Below, piece by piece: positions 1-11,040 of a DNA stretch of 31,166 nt. A program made the position numbers and the translations under genes. Where the stretch lies: contig WELB01000114.1 of the NCBI GenBank assembly GCA_009602725.1, positions 294,474 through 325,639 on the forward strand, given 5' to 3'. The notes beneath the pieces were generated by a model. It had not been told where the DNA came from. It did not search any database and saw nothing but the letters and a program-made list of their open reading frames with translations. The number at the start of each line of letters is the position of its first letter. Positions within the stretch are counted from its first letter, which is position 1. Source of the DNA: Spirogloea muscicola (taxonomy: Eukaryota; Streptophyta; Zygnematophyceae; Spirogloeales; Spirogloeaceae).

Positions 1-139
1 CCTCCCCGCCCCGCCGCCGCTCGTCCTTCCCGGCGCCTCCCACAGGTCCGCCCGCCAGCTCCGCGCCGCAGCCACCGCCGCCGCCGCCGCCGCCGACGGC
101 AAACGCCGACGGCAGTGCCGCTTGCTGCCCGTCGCGCAG

Positions 140-831
140 TGTGGAATGGGACGCGATGGCGACGCAGTCGGCCAACTACCGCGCTCTGGGCCTGGCCTCC
201 GACCCCAACCTCCGCGGCGCCCGCGCCGCCGGACGCGGCGGCGGCGACGGCTCCGCCGCCGGGCTGCTTGACGAGGACGCTGCACCTCTGGACGAGCTGC
301 GAGACGCCGACGCCGGCGCCAGCGGCAGCGACGACGAGCCGGATGGTACGCTGCCCTTCTTCGTCTTGACAAAGCCGTTGCCAGGCTGCGCCATGCTCTG
401 CTTGCGGCAGCGGCTTCTCAGTGGTCTGTCCTACTGCGCGGCGCGCTGCGCAGAGCTGCGCGCTGCGCTGGGGAAGAAGCGCAAGGCCGGACCTGGGGCG
501 CCCATCCAGCGGCTCACCAAGATGCAGAGGCTCTATGTTGGGCGGCTTGTCAGCAAGCACGGCGAGAACTTCACTGTGAGTGCGCAATTATGTATCTAGC
601 CAGCACCTAATGCAACTGTAAGCCCGGATCTACCGGAGCACAAGTTATATGTTATCACCTGGTTATGATAGTTTGTTCCTGACCAGCTACCTCTCGCTGC
701 AGGCCATGGCGAAAGACATCAAGCTCAACCGCATGCAGCACACTGTCGGAGCCCTGCGGCTGCTCTGCAGACGGTGGCACGCCCATGAGAAGGGGCCTTC
801 TCAGACATCACCCAAGCAGCCTGTAGATTAG
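140..831 (+). CDS. NOP16: NOP16-like nucleolar protein, 5'-partial
   Basis: Likely 60S ribosome-biogenesis factor acting in the nucleolus. Two exons are visible: about 140-575 (donor GTGAGT at 576) and 703-831 (acceptor CTGCAG ending at 702), joined in phase 0, with a TAG stop. The NOP16 signatures are the N-terminal VEWDAMATQ...NYRALGLASDPN block and, across the splice junction, VSKHGENFT-AMAKDIKLN-QHT. The latter matches the family pattern of a KHG-DY-AMARD-K-NYYQHT motif near the C-terminus. The first visible codon is in an open frame running leftward through a Pro/Ala run, and a CAG acceptor ends at 139, so the basic N-terminal exon probably lies before the window. Positions 346-453 form a possible frame-neutral intron of 108 bp (donor GTACGC, acceptor GCGCAG) that would remove a Cys-rich stretch foreign to the family. 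The family call is from remembered motifs and is moderately firm. Confidence 0.72.
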
Positions 832-1946
832 TGAGTTTACCTTCACGGATCAACGTGGAGCTTTACTCTTGTATTCTACATCTTTCGTCTGCTTACTAGG
901 GTTACTGAGCAGCCGCCCGCAGTGGTCCCCACAGTCGTCCCCCAGCTCCTCTGGACATTGTTCATTCTTTTGTGGGCTGGCCTTAGATAGCCCTTGCCTC
1001 CAAGCTGCTTCTTCTCCTGTCCTACATGGCCTCTTCGTTTGGCTGTAAAGTGCCATGAGGTTCAGCACTTGCCTGCTGCAGTTTGGTTAGGAGGCAAAAT
1101 GAGGTGAGGTTCCTGGTCAGTTACCCTGGTCATCTTTTACGACCTAGGTAGCTGCTTTAGCTGCTGCTGTTCATGGGTCAAGTAGTAGTAGCGGGACAGT
1201 GCTGCAAGAGAAGTGTAACTTCCGACATGTTCACAGGTTAGTGGCCTTTCCAGTTTCCTGTCACTAAGACGATAATTGATGCAACTTGGGACACTTTGAT
1301 GGCAAGGGAGAGCATGTAGTTTATACTCCATCAGATCACAGGTTCTTCAGTACGCATGTGATGCATGGTCTGGGAGCGTCTGTAAACCTGCTGCATAGGG
1401 AGAAGGCCAGCAGTCACCTTATGATATCAAATGTTGCCCCTATTCCTTTCATAGCCCTCACTGACATCTAGTCAGGCCATGTAAGCTGTGGAGGTGAGTG
1501 TTTAGTATGTAGCAATTGATAGCTACTTCTTACGTCTAACAGCTAACTTCTTGTCAGCAGAAAGGCGTGTTCTGAATCTGTACAAGCAGCCTCACAAGGA
1601 GAGAGAATACTGTGATTCATCGTCCTGCTCTTGTGCGACTTTGGATAAGTTTGTCCTCGATTCCAGCAACAAATCTGCTCCAGTATCTGCTGATACTGTT
1701 GCTGGAGATTCTAGCCCTCTTCTGGGCTTCCATGTCGAGCGTGTTGTATGCGGCTGACAGGATGTACACCGCTGGATGCAGCCTGCAAGATGAGCTGGTC
1801 ATTGGAATACACTCATATTACCTATGCTGCAGTGGCACTAGTAACCAAGTTTGCCCGCTGTGTGACCTGCGAACACACCAACAAAGAACAGCAAAGGAGA
1901 TGCTAGCCTAACAGTAACACCCCAAGCTCTTGAATCTGCACAAAAT
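832..1946. other. Convergent 3' intergenic region NOP16 / J-domain gene
   Basis: No convincing exon on either strand. A TGTAA, the usual green-algal polyadenylation signal, lies at 1044-1048 and could serve NOP16. A degraded inverted copy of the dispersed repeat module lies at about 945-1000. The short open frames show no family features. Confidence 0.5.
945..1002 (-). repeat. Dispersed repeat module, inverted degraded copy
   Basis: Read on the minus strand, this stretch carries GGCAAGGGCT, then GGCCAGCCCA, then AAAAGAATGAACAA. This is the order seen in the module copies near 12158-12215 and 27780-27835. Similarity was judged by eye. Confidence 0.5.
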
Positions 1947-4360
1947 CTACCTGTCTTCGGGAGCGCTGTTGTGTGTCCAGCTACTGGTCGAGCTTCTATG
2001 AAACTTCCTCTCTGCCAAGTAAGGTATTTCTGCAGAAGTGTTGCTACGACCTGCAGCAGGTATCTGAGCACTGCTGTCAAACATCTCAAAATACCATCCC
2101 CCTTGGTCATGCCTTCTACACCTTGGCTCAAACAGCCAGTACCTGCAAATAGATAACAGAGATTCGAAAATTTTACTGTGCATGCCTATAAGCGGACACA
2201 ATTATGCAGGAAAGCATTGCAGAGATTACCGCATCGTGACAAACCTTTGTGCCACAGGTCTCTGACAGTGCATGGCTGGAGCCCAAAGAAGTAGAACTAC
2301 TGCAGGTCAAATAGCAGGCAAGGGCTAACCTGGAAGAAACCAGATGTGCCCGTCGGGCTCGACAAACACAAGGCTGGCGTGCACCCCGTAGCTCATACCA
2401 CTGCATGTACCGCACCTGCAGGCACCTTCATTGTGCACCCGAGACATCTGTGAGGCCTATCTGTCCATGTGAATGAGATGACAGCTGACTGAGTAGGAAG
2501 GCTAAGCTGCAGACTGACCACTGCAGTGTATACTTCACTGATGGCCTTCATAAAACACACTGCATCACAGCAACACTACAGGATGAAAGACTGATACTGC
2601 TACAGTCTCAAGGCTATATCTCAGACAAACCAAGCAGGCACTTAACAGTAGCCAAGCATGCAAGCTTCCACAGTCAGCGAGGAGGGGAACTGGATCTGAA
2701 GTACACGCTTACCATTGGCAACTGGTGGTGCATTACAGTGTGGGTCCTCCTGCCTTGAGCAGAGAAGATTGAGCAGCTTCTGGCACCATTTACGGTGCTG
2801 CCCAAACCCCAAATCCGGCCCAACAACAGTGGCCTGCCGGGCAGTTCTGCACCGCCTGTACCAAACACACTGACACAGTCCACAGCTTCCTCACCACCGA
2901 GATGCTGCAGCAGCTCCTCCTCCTCGTTCTGACTTACTGGATGCTCAAGAGTATGGGAGCCCTCCCTCAATTGCGCACTCGAGAGGCTCTCTCTCGTCGC
3001 CACTGCGACAATCTTCCCATGAAGCTCGAGTTCCAGGGCGGCAAAGGCGGCCTCTCTCCGCTGGGAGTTGTCTTGCGTTGCCTGCACGGAGCATGCAGCT
3101 CCTCCTGCAGCCCTAGGCTCTCCCCGACGTGACCACTCCTGGCCTGCGCATCTTTCTTCCACGCCCTCGAGTCTCTTCTCTGGCGCTGTCCCGGCTCCAC
3201 CCTCTTCCACTGTCTCAAGCAAGGAGCTGCTCCCAGGATCTTGCGCTGTGACGAGAGTCTGCGCTGCCGTACCGCAGGACTCAATCCCCACCCGGTGGTA
3301 TTCACGCACGGCGCCCAGCAACTGCCGTCCCGACACCAGCTGGAGGACGTCGGGGACCGAGATGTGCGAGCGCTCCTCGGCTTCGAAGCAGGCTGGCAGC
3401 CCCAGCTCCAAGCCCACCTCGAGCGGGGGCCCAAAGTAGGCCCTCTTTAGGGCTGCGTGGAGCTCCCCATGCACCCGGTCTTCAATGGAGGCCCTCAGGT
3501 CCCGCCGGCCAGGCGCGCCGGGAATTGCGGTCGTGTGCACGGCCCTGGTGACGAGCACCCTGTAGTATCGGAGCCACTCGGCCACGTCCGATCCCCCCGT
3601 GTCCCACTCCTGACTGATGGAAGCTTCACCTGCATTGTGATGGTAAGACGAACTGGGCGCCGCCGAAGCACTGGAGCTGGACTGTGATCGAGCAGGGCTC
3701 GCCTGCGCGTCGTAGATGGCGCGGCGACGGGGCTCCGACAGGACCTGCGGACGTCGGAGAGCACCTCTGTCCTTATGTAACAGAGACTCGTGGCAGGAGC
3801 GCCGTTGCGGCTGGCATGACGCGAACCTGGGCCTCTCAACTGCAATGCGGGGCCACAGGTCAGCAGCGGTACCTCGTACGCGGCCGCCAGGCGGATGAAG
3901 AGCTCGGTGTCGTCCGCGCCGGAGCCAGGCTGCGGCGAGCCCGCGCCGGCGGCGGCGGGGCCTGGCCCCCCGCGAGGCCTGGCGTCGGGGTGCAGCCGCT
4001 TGGCCCTGCCGTAGAAGGCACGCTTGATGGCCGCGGCGTCGCAGCCCCGCGGCACGCCCAGCACGGCGTACAGGTCCTGCTCGGCCGCCTCGCCCGGCGC
4101 CGTCGCCAGCAGCCGCGCCTGCACGCCGCTCACCGCGCCGCCAGAGGCGGCGTCAGCGGCGGCGTTCGCCTCGCGTACCGCGCGCGTCCGGCATCGTGAG
4201 CGGCCAGCCCGCACGATCGAGCGCCGAGCTCCCATTCCGGCACGGGGCCGGAGGAGCGCAGCAAGCGTGCACATAGCAAGTAGGGCTGCCTCACCTCGCG
4301 CCGCGCGGCTTGCTGGAGCCGCTGCGCGAGGGCCGCGGCGGAGGCGGCGCGCGCGGCCAT
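1947..4360 (-). CDS. J-domain (DnaJ-like) protein, probably organellar
   Basis: A co-chaperone that should stimulate an Hsp70 through its J domain. Five exons on the minus strand: 4360-4295, 4118-3873, 3744-2713, 2415-2330, 2142-1947. All phases agree (0,0,0,2) and the product is about 541 residues. The start is ATG 4360 in an Ala/Arg-rich, acid-free N-terminus (MAARAASAAALAQRLQQ...) that looks like a mitochondrial or plastid presequence. The J domain spans about residues 37-118: DLYAVLGVP, KRAFYGRAKRLHPD with the catalytic HPD at 65-67, and the YE-VLSEPRRRAIYDAQ end split by the second intron. The middle part contains ALKRAYFGPPLE, LPACFEAEERS and VLQLVSGRQL. The C-terminal exons give VRYMQWYEL, a Cys-containing segment, then WLFEPRC and GGWYFE. 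This layout resembles a plant J-protein family with a conserved C-terminal WLFEPRC...GGWY block; that family comparison is from memory. The function of the C-terminal part is unknown. The last about 35 residues are low-confidence because a short terminal intron cannot be excluded. Confidence 0.85.
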
Positions 4361-4826
4361 GGCCGCGGCGGAGGCGAACGGCGGCGGGCGGGCCCTCCAG
4401 CATTCTCGGGCTGCCGAGTGGCGTTGGCTTCGACTGCCACGTGGGCCTGGCTAGCTGTTGATAAGCGGCGGGCTGCCGGCGGCCGCTACGCCGGCAGCAT
4501 ACGAAGCCGTCGATGAGATCATCGGATGGTGGAAAACGGGTCGGTGGTACCGGGGGGGGCGGCCCGCTCTCCGTGGCCTGCCACTTGGCCGAGCGAGGGT
4601 GGGCGGGCTGGTGGTTGTGAAGCCTGTGATTGGGCGCGCTGCTCACCACGTTGGCACCACGGGCGCCGCTGACTGGCTGCAAGGACGCCAGGCTGGCACG
4701 AGGCATGCCACGCGGCGGCCTCCGGATAAGGGGCGCATCGCGGCGGGGCCAGCTGGCGCCCCGGCCCAGACGGCCCGACGGCTTCAGTATTGCGGCCCCC
4801 CCGGCTGGCCCGCCGCCCCCGCCGCC
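4361..4826. promoter_or_regulatory. Divergent promoter region, J-domain gene and LysM gene
   Basis: GC-rich gap between two outward-facing genes. No TATA box or named motif stands out. The long overlapping open frames on both strands here are products of base composition. If the LysM gene starts at 5218, the region extends to 5217. Confidence 0.45.
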
Positions 4827-5117
4827 ATGGCCGCCTCCGCAGCCGCCGCCGCCGCCGCCGCCGCCGCGGCGTGCGTGCTGACGCTGGCCGCGCTTNGCCC
4901 GCAGCCACCGCCGCACGGGGCTCCGGCGCCGTCCGGCTGCACAGCGCGGGCTGCGATGCGTCTGCGCTGCCGGCGGCGCAGCGGGAGCGAGCGCCGCTCG
5001 CGCCGTCGGCACTCCTTGGCCTGTGCGGCGCACGGCTGCGTCGGCAGGGCTGCTCCGTCCTCGCCCCCCTCCCCAGCCCCTTCCTCCAGCCCTGCCGATG
5101 GCCGACCTGCCTTCCCG
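4827..5117 (+). other. Candidate 5' exon of the LysM/coiled-coil gene
   Basis: ATG 4827 sits in an excellent context (GCCGCCATGG). It opens a 97-codon frame with a poly-Ala start, an Arg-rich middle and a Ser/Pro tail, ending at donor GTGAGC (5118), phase 0. The first usable acceptor in the same phase ends at 5160, which makes an intron of only 43 bp, unusually short. The alternative is that translation starts at ATG 5218 and this stretch is untranslated. One ambiguous base (N) at 4895 falls inside it. Confidence 0.35.
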
Positions 5118-5217
5118 GTGAGCTGAGCTGCCCGCAGCAGCAGCCCCTCGTTAGTGCCAGGTCTCAGTAGGGCATCATGCCCTCCCAAGATCGTTCGTAC
5201 CTCGTGGCTGGAGGAGC

Positions 5218-8200
5218 ATGTATAACAGATTCCCGATCGGGCAAGTGACAAGACTTGGCGCTGAAGCTGCTACTGGTCCCTCGTTGTCTGCAGCCAGTCG
5301 GGGCCTCACCGTGAAGGCCGTCTCGTCGTCCAGAGGCAACAATGCACAAAGCAGCTCCTTTGCGTCGCCTGGAAGTGCTAGCTCCCGGCCATCCCCGCGA
5401 CCGCGGACCTTTGTAAGTCCAGTGTCGACTCCGGCGGCCGCTGCTGTCGCGTGTGTTCAGGGCTTGTCAAGATAGCTCCAGTGTTTCAAGTGCCCTTGGT
5501 CTGGACTCGCGTGTGTTCAGGGCTAGTCAAGATAGCTCCAGTGTTTCAAGTGCCCTTGGTCTGGACTTGGGCTGTGACTGTGGCCTGATCACGTCGTGCT
5601 GTTGTCGCTGCTTTCAGCAGCAAGCTTTGGGCCAGAGGAGCGTGTACAGGGTGCAGCCGGGTGACACGCTCTCCAGGATCGCGGCCAAGCACGGCCTGAC
5701 GCTCTCTCAGCTTCTGGCGTTGAATGTGGGCATGGATGAGGTGATCGTGGAAGGACAGGAAGTCAATGTTCAGTCTGGTGGCAGGCAAGGAAGCCTGGTG
5801 ACTCTGAGAGGCGTCTCAGAGAGCTGGAGAGGCAGCCACTCGTCCTTCTCCAACCAGCCGCAGAGCGGCGCTGCTGCTGGGCCACTGTCTAGGTTCCTGC
5901 TGTACGGGCTCGCGGTAGCGGCCCTTGTTGTGGCCGTCAGGGGATTCTTGTCCAGGCACAGTGCCACAGAGGAGGCTGATATTGAGGAGAGAGGCTCCCA
6001 GCTTCAGCTAGCAAATTTGTCGAGGAGGGCAGACAGGGCCGGGGCGACTGTTTCTGCTGGGGTCACGCAGCGAAGCACGTCCAAGGACGCAGGGGATGAC
6101 GGGACAGCCAGCGGGGCAAGGGCGGCAGCGGCAATGGCTGATCGACACGGGGCTCTGCAGGAGCCGCGGGCTGCCGAGCAGTCAACTCCCACGAGGCAAG
6201 TGGGAGAAAGTCGCCAGGCCGCAGAGGAGGGAGGAAGGAGTCTTGAGCAGGTACTAAGAGATGCGCAGGCTTCCAGCCAGACACAGCTCGCAGGAAAACA
6301 GCAAAAGCTGGAGGATGTCACAGCTCAGCTTGAGCGTGCTGTCATGAAGAGCAAGGAGGTCGGAAGTCTCCAGCTGAAGGCTGTGGAAGAACGGGAGCAG
6401 GCGAATCTCGCTGCTAAGAGAGCCGCCGAAGACTTGCAGAAGCTGGAGGGATCGCACGCCACCTTGGTTGCCCAAGTCGAGGAGCTCCAAGGCAAGCTGC
6501 AGGCCGCATTGCAGGAGAAGAAGGAAGAGGCTGCAAGAAGGGCCGCATTGGAAGATGCTGAGAGGAAGAAGGAGGACGATGTAAAGAGGCTACAGCAGGC
6601 CGTGCAGGAGGTGGAGGGCAGGCTGAGCGAGACGAGCCAGCAGCTCGGGGCGGCGAAGAAGGAGAGTGAGGAAGTCCGGGCAAAGCTGGAAGCTCAGCTG
6701 GACGAAGTTGCAGGTCAGGTGGCTGCATTGCAGAGAGAGGGAAAGGAGGCCAGCGATGCAGAGGAGCAGCTGATCAGCCAGATGGAGCGGGAGCACGAGG
6801 ATGAGATGGGCAGCTTGAAGGCGGTTGCAGCCGTGGAGAAGCGGGTGCTTGAGGAGCAGGTGGATGAGCTCAAGAGGAAGCTTAAGAAGGCCGCTAGGCC
6901 TGGAGCAGCTGTGGCAGATAGCATGGAGACTCTGCAGGTAAGACAAGTCCTTGCCAGTATCCTAACAATACTCGTCGTTCTGCGTGACTTGCAACTGGGG
7001 CACTGTGAAAATCCGTAAGCAGCCCGTGGGCCTGGACTCAACACTCATTGACAGGTTTTGGGCTTCACCTACACCCGTGAATTCTTGAACCTCCTAACAG
7101 ATGCATATTGACCTCGAGTGACCGCAGCGAGAGATGGACGACAAACAACAGCAGCTGTCAGTGACAAGGGAGCTCGTTGACCACTACATGAAGGTTGACA
7201 AGGAGCGCGACCAGCGCATCGTCGAGCTGGAGAGACGCATTGCTGGCAGGAGCTTGTTGACGACCTCCGACGGTAGCTACCCAAGCAGGGCCCATTCACA
7301 CTTGCAATGTTGATGTCGATCTTATACCATCATGACTCATCAACTCTGCAGTGTCATTAATCCAGAAAGCACACTGGAGCAAAGAGCACAGAATCCATCA
7401 TGTTGTATGTGTGCTCAAGCGTTGCTGCACCAGCAGAAGAACAGCTGTTGCTTTGTCAGTGGCCTTGATGGAGCGTCTGCTGGTGCAGGAGCGTTGAAGC
7501 AGCTGCGGCGAGCAGCTTGGTGAAACTCCTGGAACCTGAAGGGGATGCTGGGGAGGACCTTGACCGACTACGGGAGCATATGGAGCAGAGTGAAGCAGGC
7601 CACCGGGAGGAGGTCAAGGGCCTTCTCAGCCAGCTAGATGCCTCTCAGTCTGTTCCTGAGCCAAATCTTGAATTCGCAGAGACCATGCATCAAACATGGC
7701 CCACATTGGCTTCCTTGTGGGCAAGCCTCTTTACACCGTTCTTCAACTCTTTGCACCATCATCCCGGTTAGGTGGCTGCATCGTAACGGTGCTGTTGTTT
7801 TGAGCATCTTGAGTGCAGATCTCTAGCCAAAAAGTTGGAAGCACAAATTGATGAAGCAAAGGAAATGCTTGCTACCGAAAAGCTCAGGAGTAAAGAAGCG
7901 GCTGGGAAGGTGGACACCATGGAGCTCCAAAGCAAGGAGCTGGCTTCAGCTGTCCAGATGGCCAAAGAGCTGGAAAACAGGGCTGATCAGGTGGAAGGCC
8001 TGCTAAAGAGGAGGGAGACGGAGCTGTTGAAGGCCTTAGAGGAAAGGGAGCAGAAGGTCACCCAAGCACAGGAGAGGATAGAGAGCCTGAAGACTGCTGT
8101 GGAGGAGGAAAGGCAGATGAGGTTCGCCAGCCAGGCCAAGGTTGGTGTGAGCAACGACGTACTTAGGCCTGTGGCGGAAGAGAACAAGCGACTCAAGGAG

Positions 8201-10664
8201 GAGCTTGCACAAGCAAAGGCAGGTGTGGCCGCTGCAGAGAGCGAGAATCAGAAGCTCGCCAGGGATCTGGAATGTGTCAGCACGCGGCTTCGGGAGGCAG
8301 AGGATGTCATGTTGAAGCGCCAGCAGGCAAGCGCAGCTGAAGCTGAAAAAGCTCGCGAGCTCGCACAGCAGAGGGAACAAGCAGCTGCACAGGCCCGGGA
8401 AGAAGCAAGGAGTGAGCTGCACAAGGCAATGTCTCTGTTGAAGAAGAGGGACTCAACCGTAGAGGAGATGAAGGCTGAGGCCGTCAGGACAGCTAAGCAG
8501 ATGGAGCAGCTGAAGAGGGAGGCTGCCGAGGCTCTAGCTGCCAAGAAGCGCGAAGGCGCTGAGCTGGAGAAGGTCAGAGCGGAGGCTCATGAAGCTCGTG
8601 CGAAGCTGACAGCCCGGGAAGAAGCAGTGACCGAGCTGCAGAAGGCAATGTCTCTGTTGAAGAAGAGGGAGTCAACCATAGAGGAGATGAAGGCTGAGGC
8701 CATCAGAACAGCTAAGCAGATAAGGCAGCTGAAGAGCGAGGCTGCCGAGGCTCTGAACGCCAAGCAGCGGGAAGCGGCTGAGCTGGAGAGGGCCAGAGCG
8801 GAGGTTCATGAAGCTCGTGCGAAGCTGACAGCCCGGGAAGAAGCAGTGACCGAGCTGCAGAAGGCAATGTCTCTGCTGAAGAAGAGGGACTCATTCATAG
8901 AGGAGATGAAGGCTGAGGCCAGTAGGACAGCTAAGCAGATGGGGCAGCTGAAGAGCGAGGCTGCCGAGGCTCTGAATGCCAAGCAGCGGGGAGCGGCTGA
9001 GCTGGAGAGGGCCAGAGCGGAGGTTCATGAAGCTCGTGCAAATCTGACAGCCCGACAGCCAGACCAGGCTGGGACGGTCGGCAATCTGCAACCGTCTGAG
9101 AGCACAGTCAGCTTGACAGAGCTGGTATTACGTCACCGAGGCATGCTTGCTGATGCAGAGCAGGCGTTCAATCAAGCCCTTGGAACAGGTGTGTAGCGCC
9201 CACCTTCATAGCTGCACATTGTGCCTACCCTGTTGTAGTGCTATTGGAATGCGCACACGTCTGTGCCAAAGTGTGAATGTCATTATGCGAACGCAAGTGC
9301 AAAAGGAGTAAGCCTCTGGGTCATACACGCTTGTTATGTTAGAAGTAGTACTCATGCTACATAAGTCGTCTCAATTGAACAAGGGCGAGCTCGTCGGCAA
9401 GCTCTTCAAGCTGCAGTAGACAGCACTCTCCTACTTGAAGAGAACATGGGCTGCTGTCTGCACGTCTGGGGCTGGCAGAAGTGCAGCCTAGTCACTGACT
9501 GGCACTCCTTCTTGCAACTGCCACTCTCAGACATCACCCCATCTCCAGACGCGTGGGAATTGCTTGGCAACGTGGAAGCTGTGCGGGAGCAGCTCTCTTT
9601 GCTAGAAGAGAGGTTACAGAGTGCCCTGGAAGCAGAGGTCATCAAGGCTCAGCAGCGCGAAGAGGAGCTGGAAGTGAACCTTTCGGTGATGAAGCAGAGA
9701 GAGGCAGATCTAGTGTCACAGCTAGAGCAAGCCCGTGCCTTGTCAGAAGAACAGGCCGGTTTATCTGCGCGGCAGGAGATGGAGCGGCAAGGAGATGATC
9801 AAGGTGCGCACGAAGAGCAGCAGACTTTGACAGCTTTGCAATCACAGCTGGCAGAGCTCAAGGCGCAATATGATGTGCAAGGGAGGCAACTCAAGCTGTT
9901 CAAGAGGCAGGCCGACAGTGTACTGAAGGAAAGGGATGAAGTCACCCAGGTTCTGAAAGAACAACATCAGCAGGAGATAGCCCAGCTCAAGGAAGACCTC
10001 ATGCAAGAGTAGGTCATGTGCACAAGCCCCGAGCATGCTTGTACTCATCTCATCTTGATTAACCTCCAGAAGTCCACTGCTTTTCAAATACTGCTGGGAT
10101 ATTCACAGGTCTCGAATGAAAAGATTAGCTCAACCACATGTTGCTCGCGACTTAGATTCCATAGCATCAAGTCCGTGGACCTGGAGAGGCCCACCTTTGT
10201 ATGGTCTCACTTCTGCAATCTTGGTGCCTGCCAGGTTCCGTAGGACACCTGAGACGCCAAGGGAGGTCCTGGAGGAGGGAGCTGGCGAATGGACGAAGGA
10301 GCTAGAGCATGAGGCTGCACGCCTCTCCATACAGGAGCCAGGCTCCAGAGATGCAAGGTCTATCACTAGGCCAGAGCTTGAGAAAGGGCCCGCGGATGAG
10401 GCCGCAACCCCGACACAGGCGCTGGCTGGCCTGGATGAGAGGCTACGGGCAGCCGAGGACAAGGCTGAGCAGCTTGCTACCGAGGTGCGCCAGCGGGTAA
10501 CTAGGCAGATGGAGTGGACGGGGGGACCCACGGAGCTCCGCAAGAGTGACGGCAACGGCAGCTACAACAGCAAGGGGGATGTACAGCGAGCGCAGGAGAT
10601 TAAGGAACGTGTGGCTGCAATGTGGCAACAGATGCTTCCAAAGAAAAGTGCCCGAGACCCATAA
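5218..10664 (+). CDS. LysM-domain, single-pass membrane, long coiled-coil protein
   Basis: Not a family I recognise as a whole. Hand-built exons: 5218-5412, 5618-6937, 7128-7272, 7500-7647, 7819-9188, 9384-9455 (tentative), 9531-10008, 10109-10664. All junction phases agree and the product is about 1,427 residues. Order of parts: a Ser/Ala/Arg-rich N-terminus with a TVKA-VSSS site that looks like plastid transit-peptide cleavage; LysM at about residues 74-118 (VYRVQPGDTLSRIAAKHGLT ... LLALN ... VIVEGQEVNV); a membrane helix at about 158-176 (FLLYGLAVAALVVAVRGFL); then Glu/Lys/Gln/Ala-rich heptad coiled coil to the end. It holds about three copies of a 73-residue repeat near 797-1013. LysM modules bind N-acetylglucosamine glycans such as peptidoglycan or chitin. 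A role tethering a membrane to such a polymer is inference. The exon 7500 and 9384 boundaries use weak sites (AAG acceptors, GTCTGT/GTCTGC donors) and are the least sure. The gene might begin at 4827. Confidence 0.75.
5447..5566 (+). repeat. 60-bp tandem duplication in an intron
   Basis: Two head-to-tail 60-bp copies (5447-5506 and 5507-5566) differ at one clear position (T at 5465, A at 5525). Both contain GTGTGTTCAG. They lie in the intron just before the LysM exon, whose acceptor is at 5617. The unit length is a multiple of three and the frame into the LysM exon stays open across it. Confidence 0.9.
8402..9050 (+). repeat. 219-bp (73-residue) coding tandem repeat, three copies
   Basis: AAGGCAATGTCTCT recurs at 8423, 8642 and 8861, exactly 219 bp apart. 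Each unit encodes ELxKAMSLLKKR(D/E)S, then EEMKAEA, TAKQ, and an Ala/Glu/Arg helix ending KLTAREEAVT. Copies 2 and 3 are the most alike, and the third fades at about 9050. The unit is fully within one exon of the LysM/coiled-coil gene. Confidence 0.92.
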
Positions 10665-11040
10665 TGGACTATGTCCGTGCTTCGGGTTGAGTCTGTGGCT
10701 TGCACTGTACTTGCAGTGATCATTGAGGCCTTCGAGCCCAAAATTACCGCCAGCTGTGGAGGAGGCTTTGATATTTGTAGTCAGTGTGCACCCAGTGTGC
10801 ACCCAAAACCAGGACAAATCTTGTCCTGAGGCACGCGCAATTCAAGTGGAGTCGGTCTCCACTACTGATGGTAGCTAGTAAGCCGCAACCACTACCTGAC
10901 AAGCTCCGTGGTCGGCCCCATGAGGAGTGGCCCTGTCCTGCATGCTGGTGGAGCAGTGACTGGGAAAAGCCTTGTATGTGCCCTAATGGGTGATCATTCT
11001 GCAAGTGAAGCCCTGTGCTAAGGGTGGCTTGAAAGAAACC
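10665..11040. other. 3' flank of the LysM gene, no gene seen
   Basis: No exon with family features on either strand. A short direct duplication of GTGTGCACCCA occurs near 10785-10805. Otherwise nothing was recognised. Confidence 0.45.

Noticed and set aside
1551-2131. Small plus-strand frames around 1551-2131
   Set aside because: They lie over the 3' end of the J-domain gene and show no conserved motif; the minus-strand exon with WLFEPRC and GGWYFE explains the sequence.
3684-4199. 171-codon plus-strand frame opposite the J domain
   Set aside because: Antisense shadow of the J-domain exons, Arg/Ala/Gly-rich, with no motif.
3495-5033. 512-codon open frame on the minus strand
   Set aside because: It overlaps the J-domain gene, and only the part encoding the J domain is real; the rest crosses two verified introns and is GC-driven Pro/Arg/Gly sequence.
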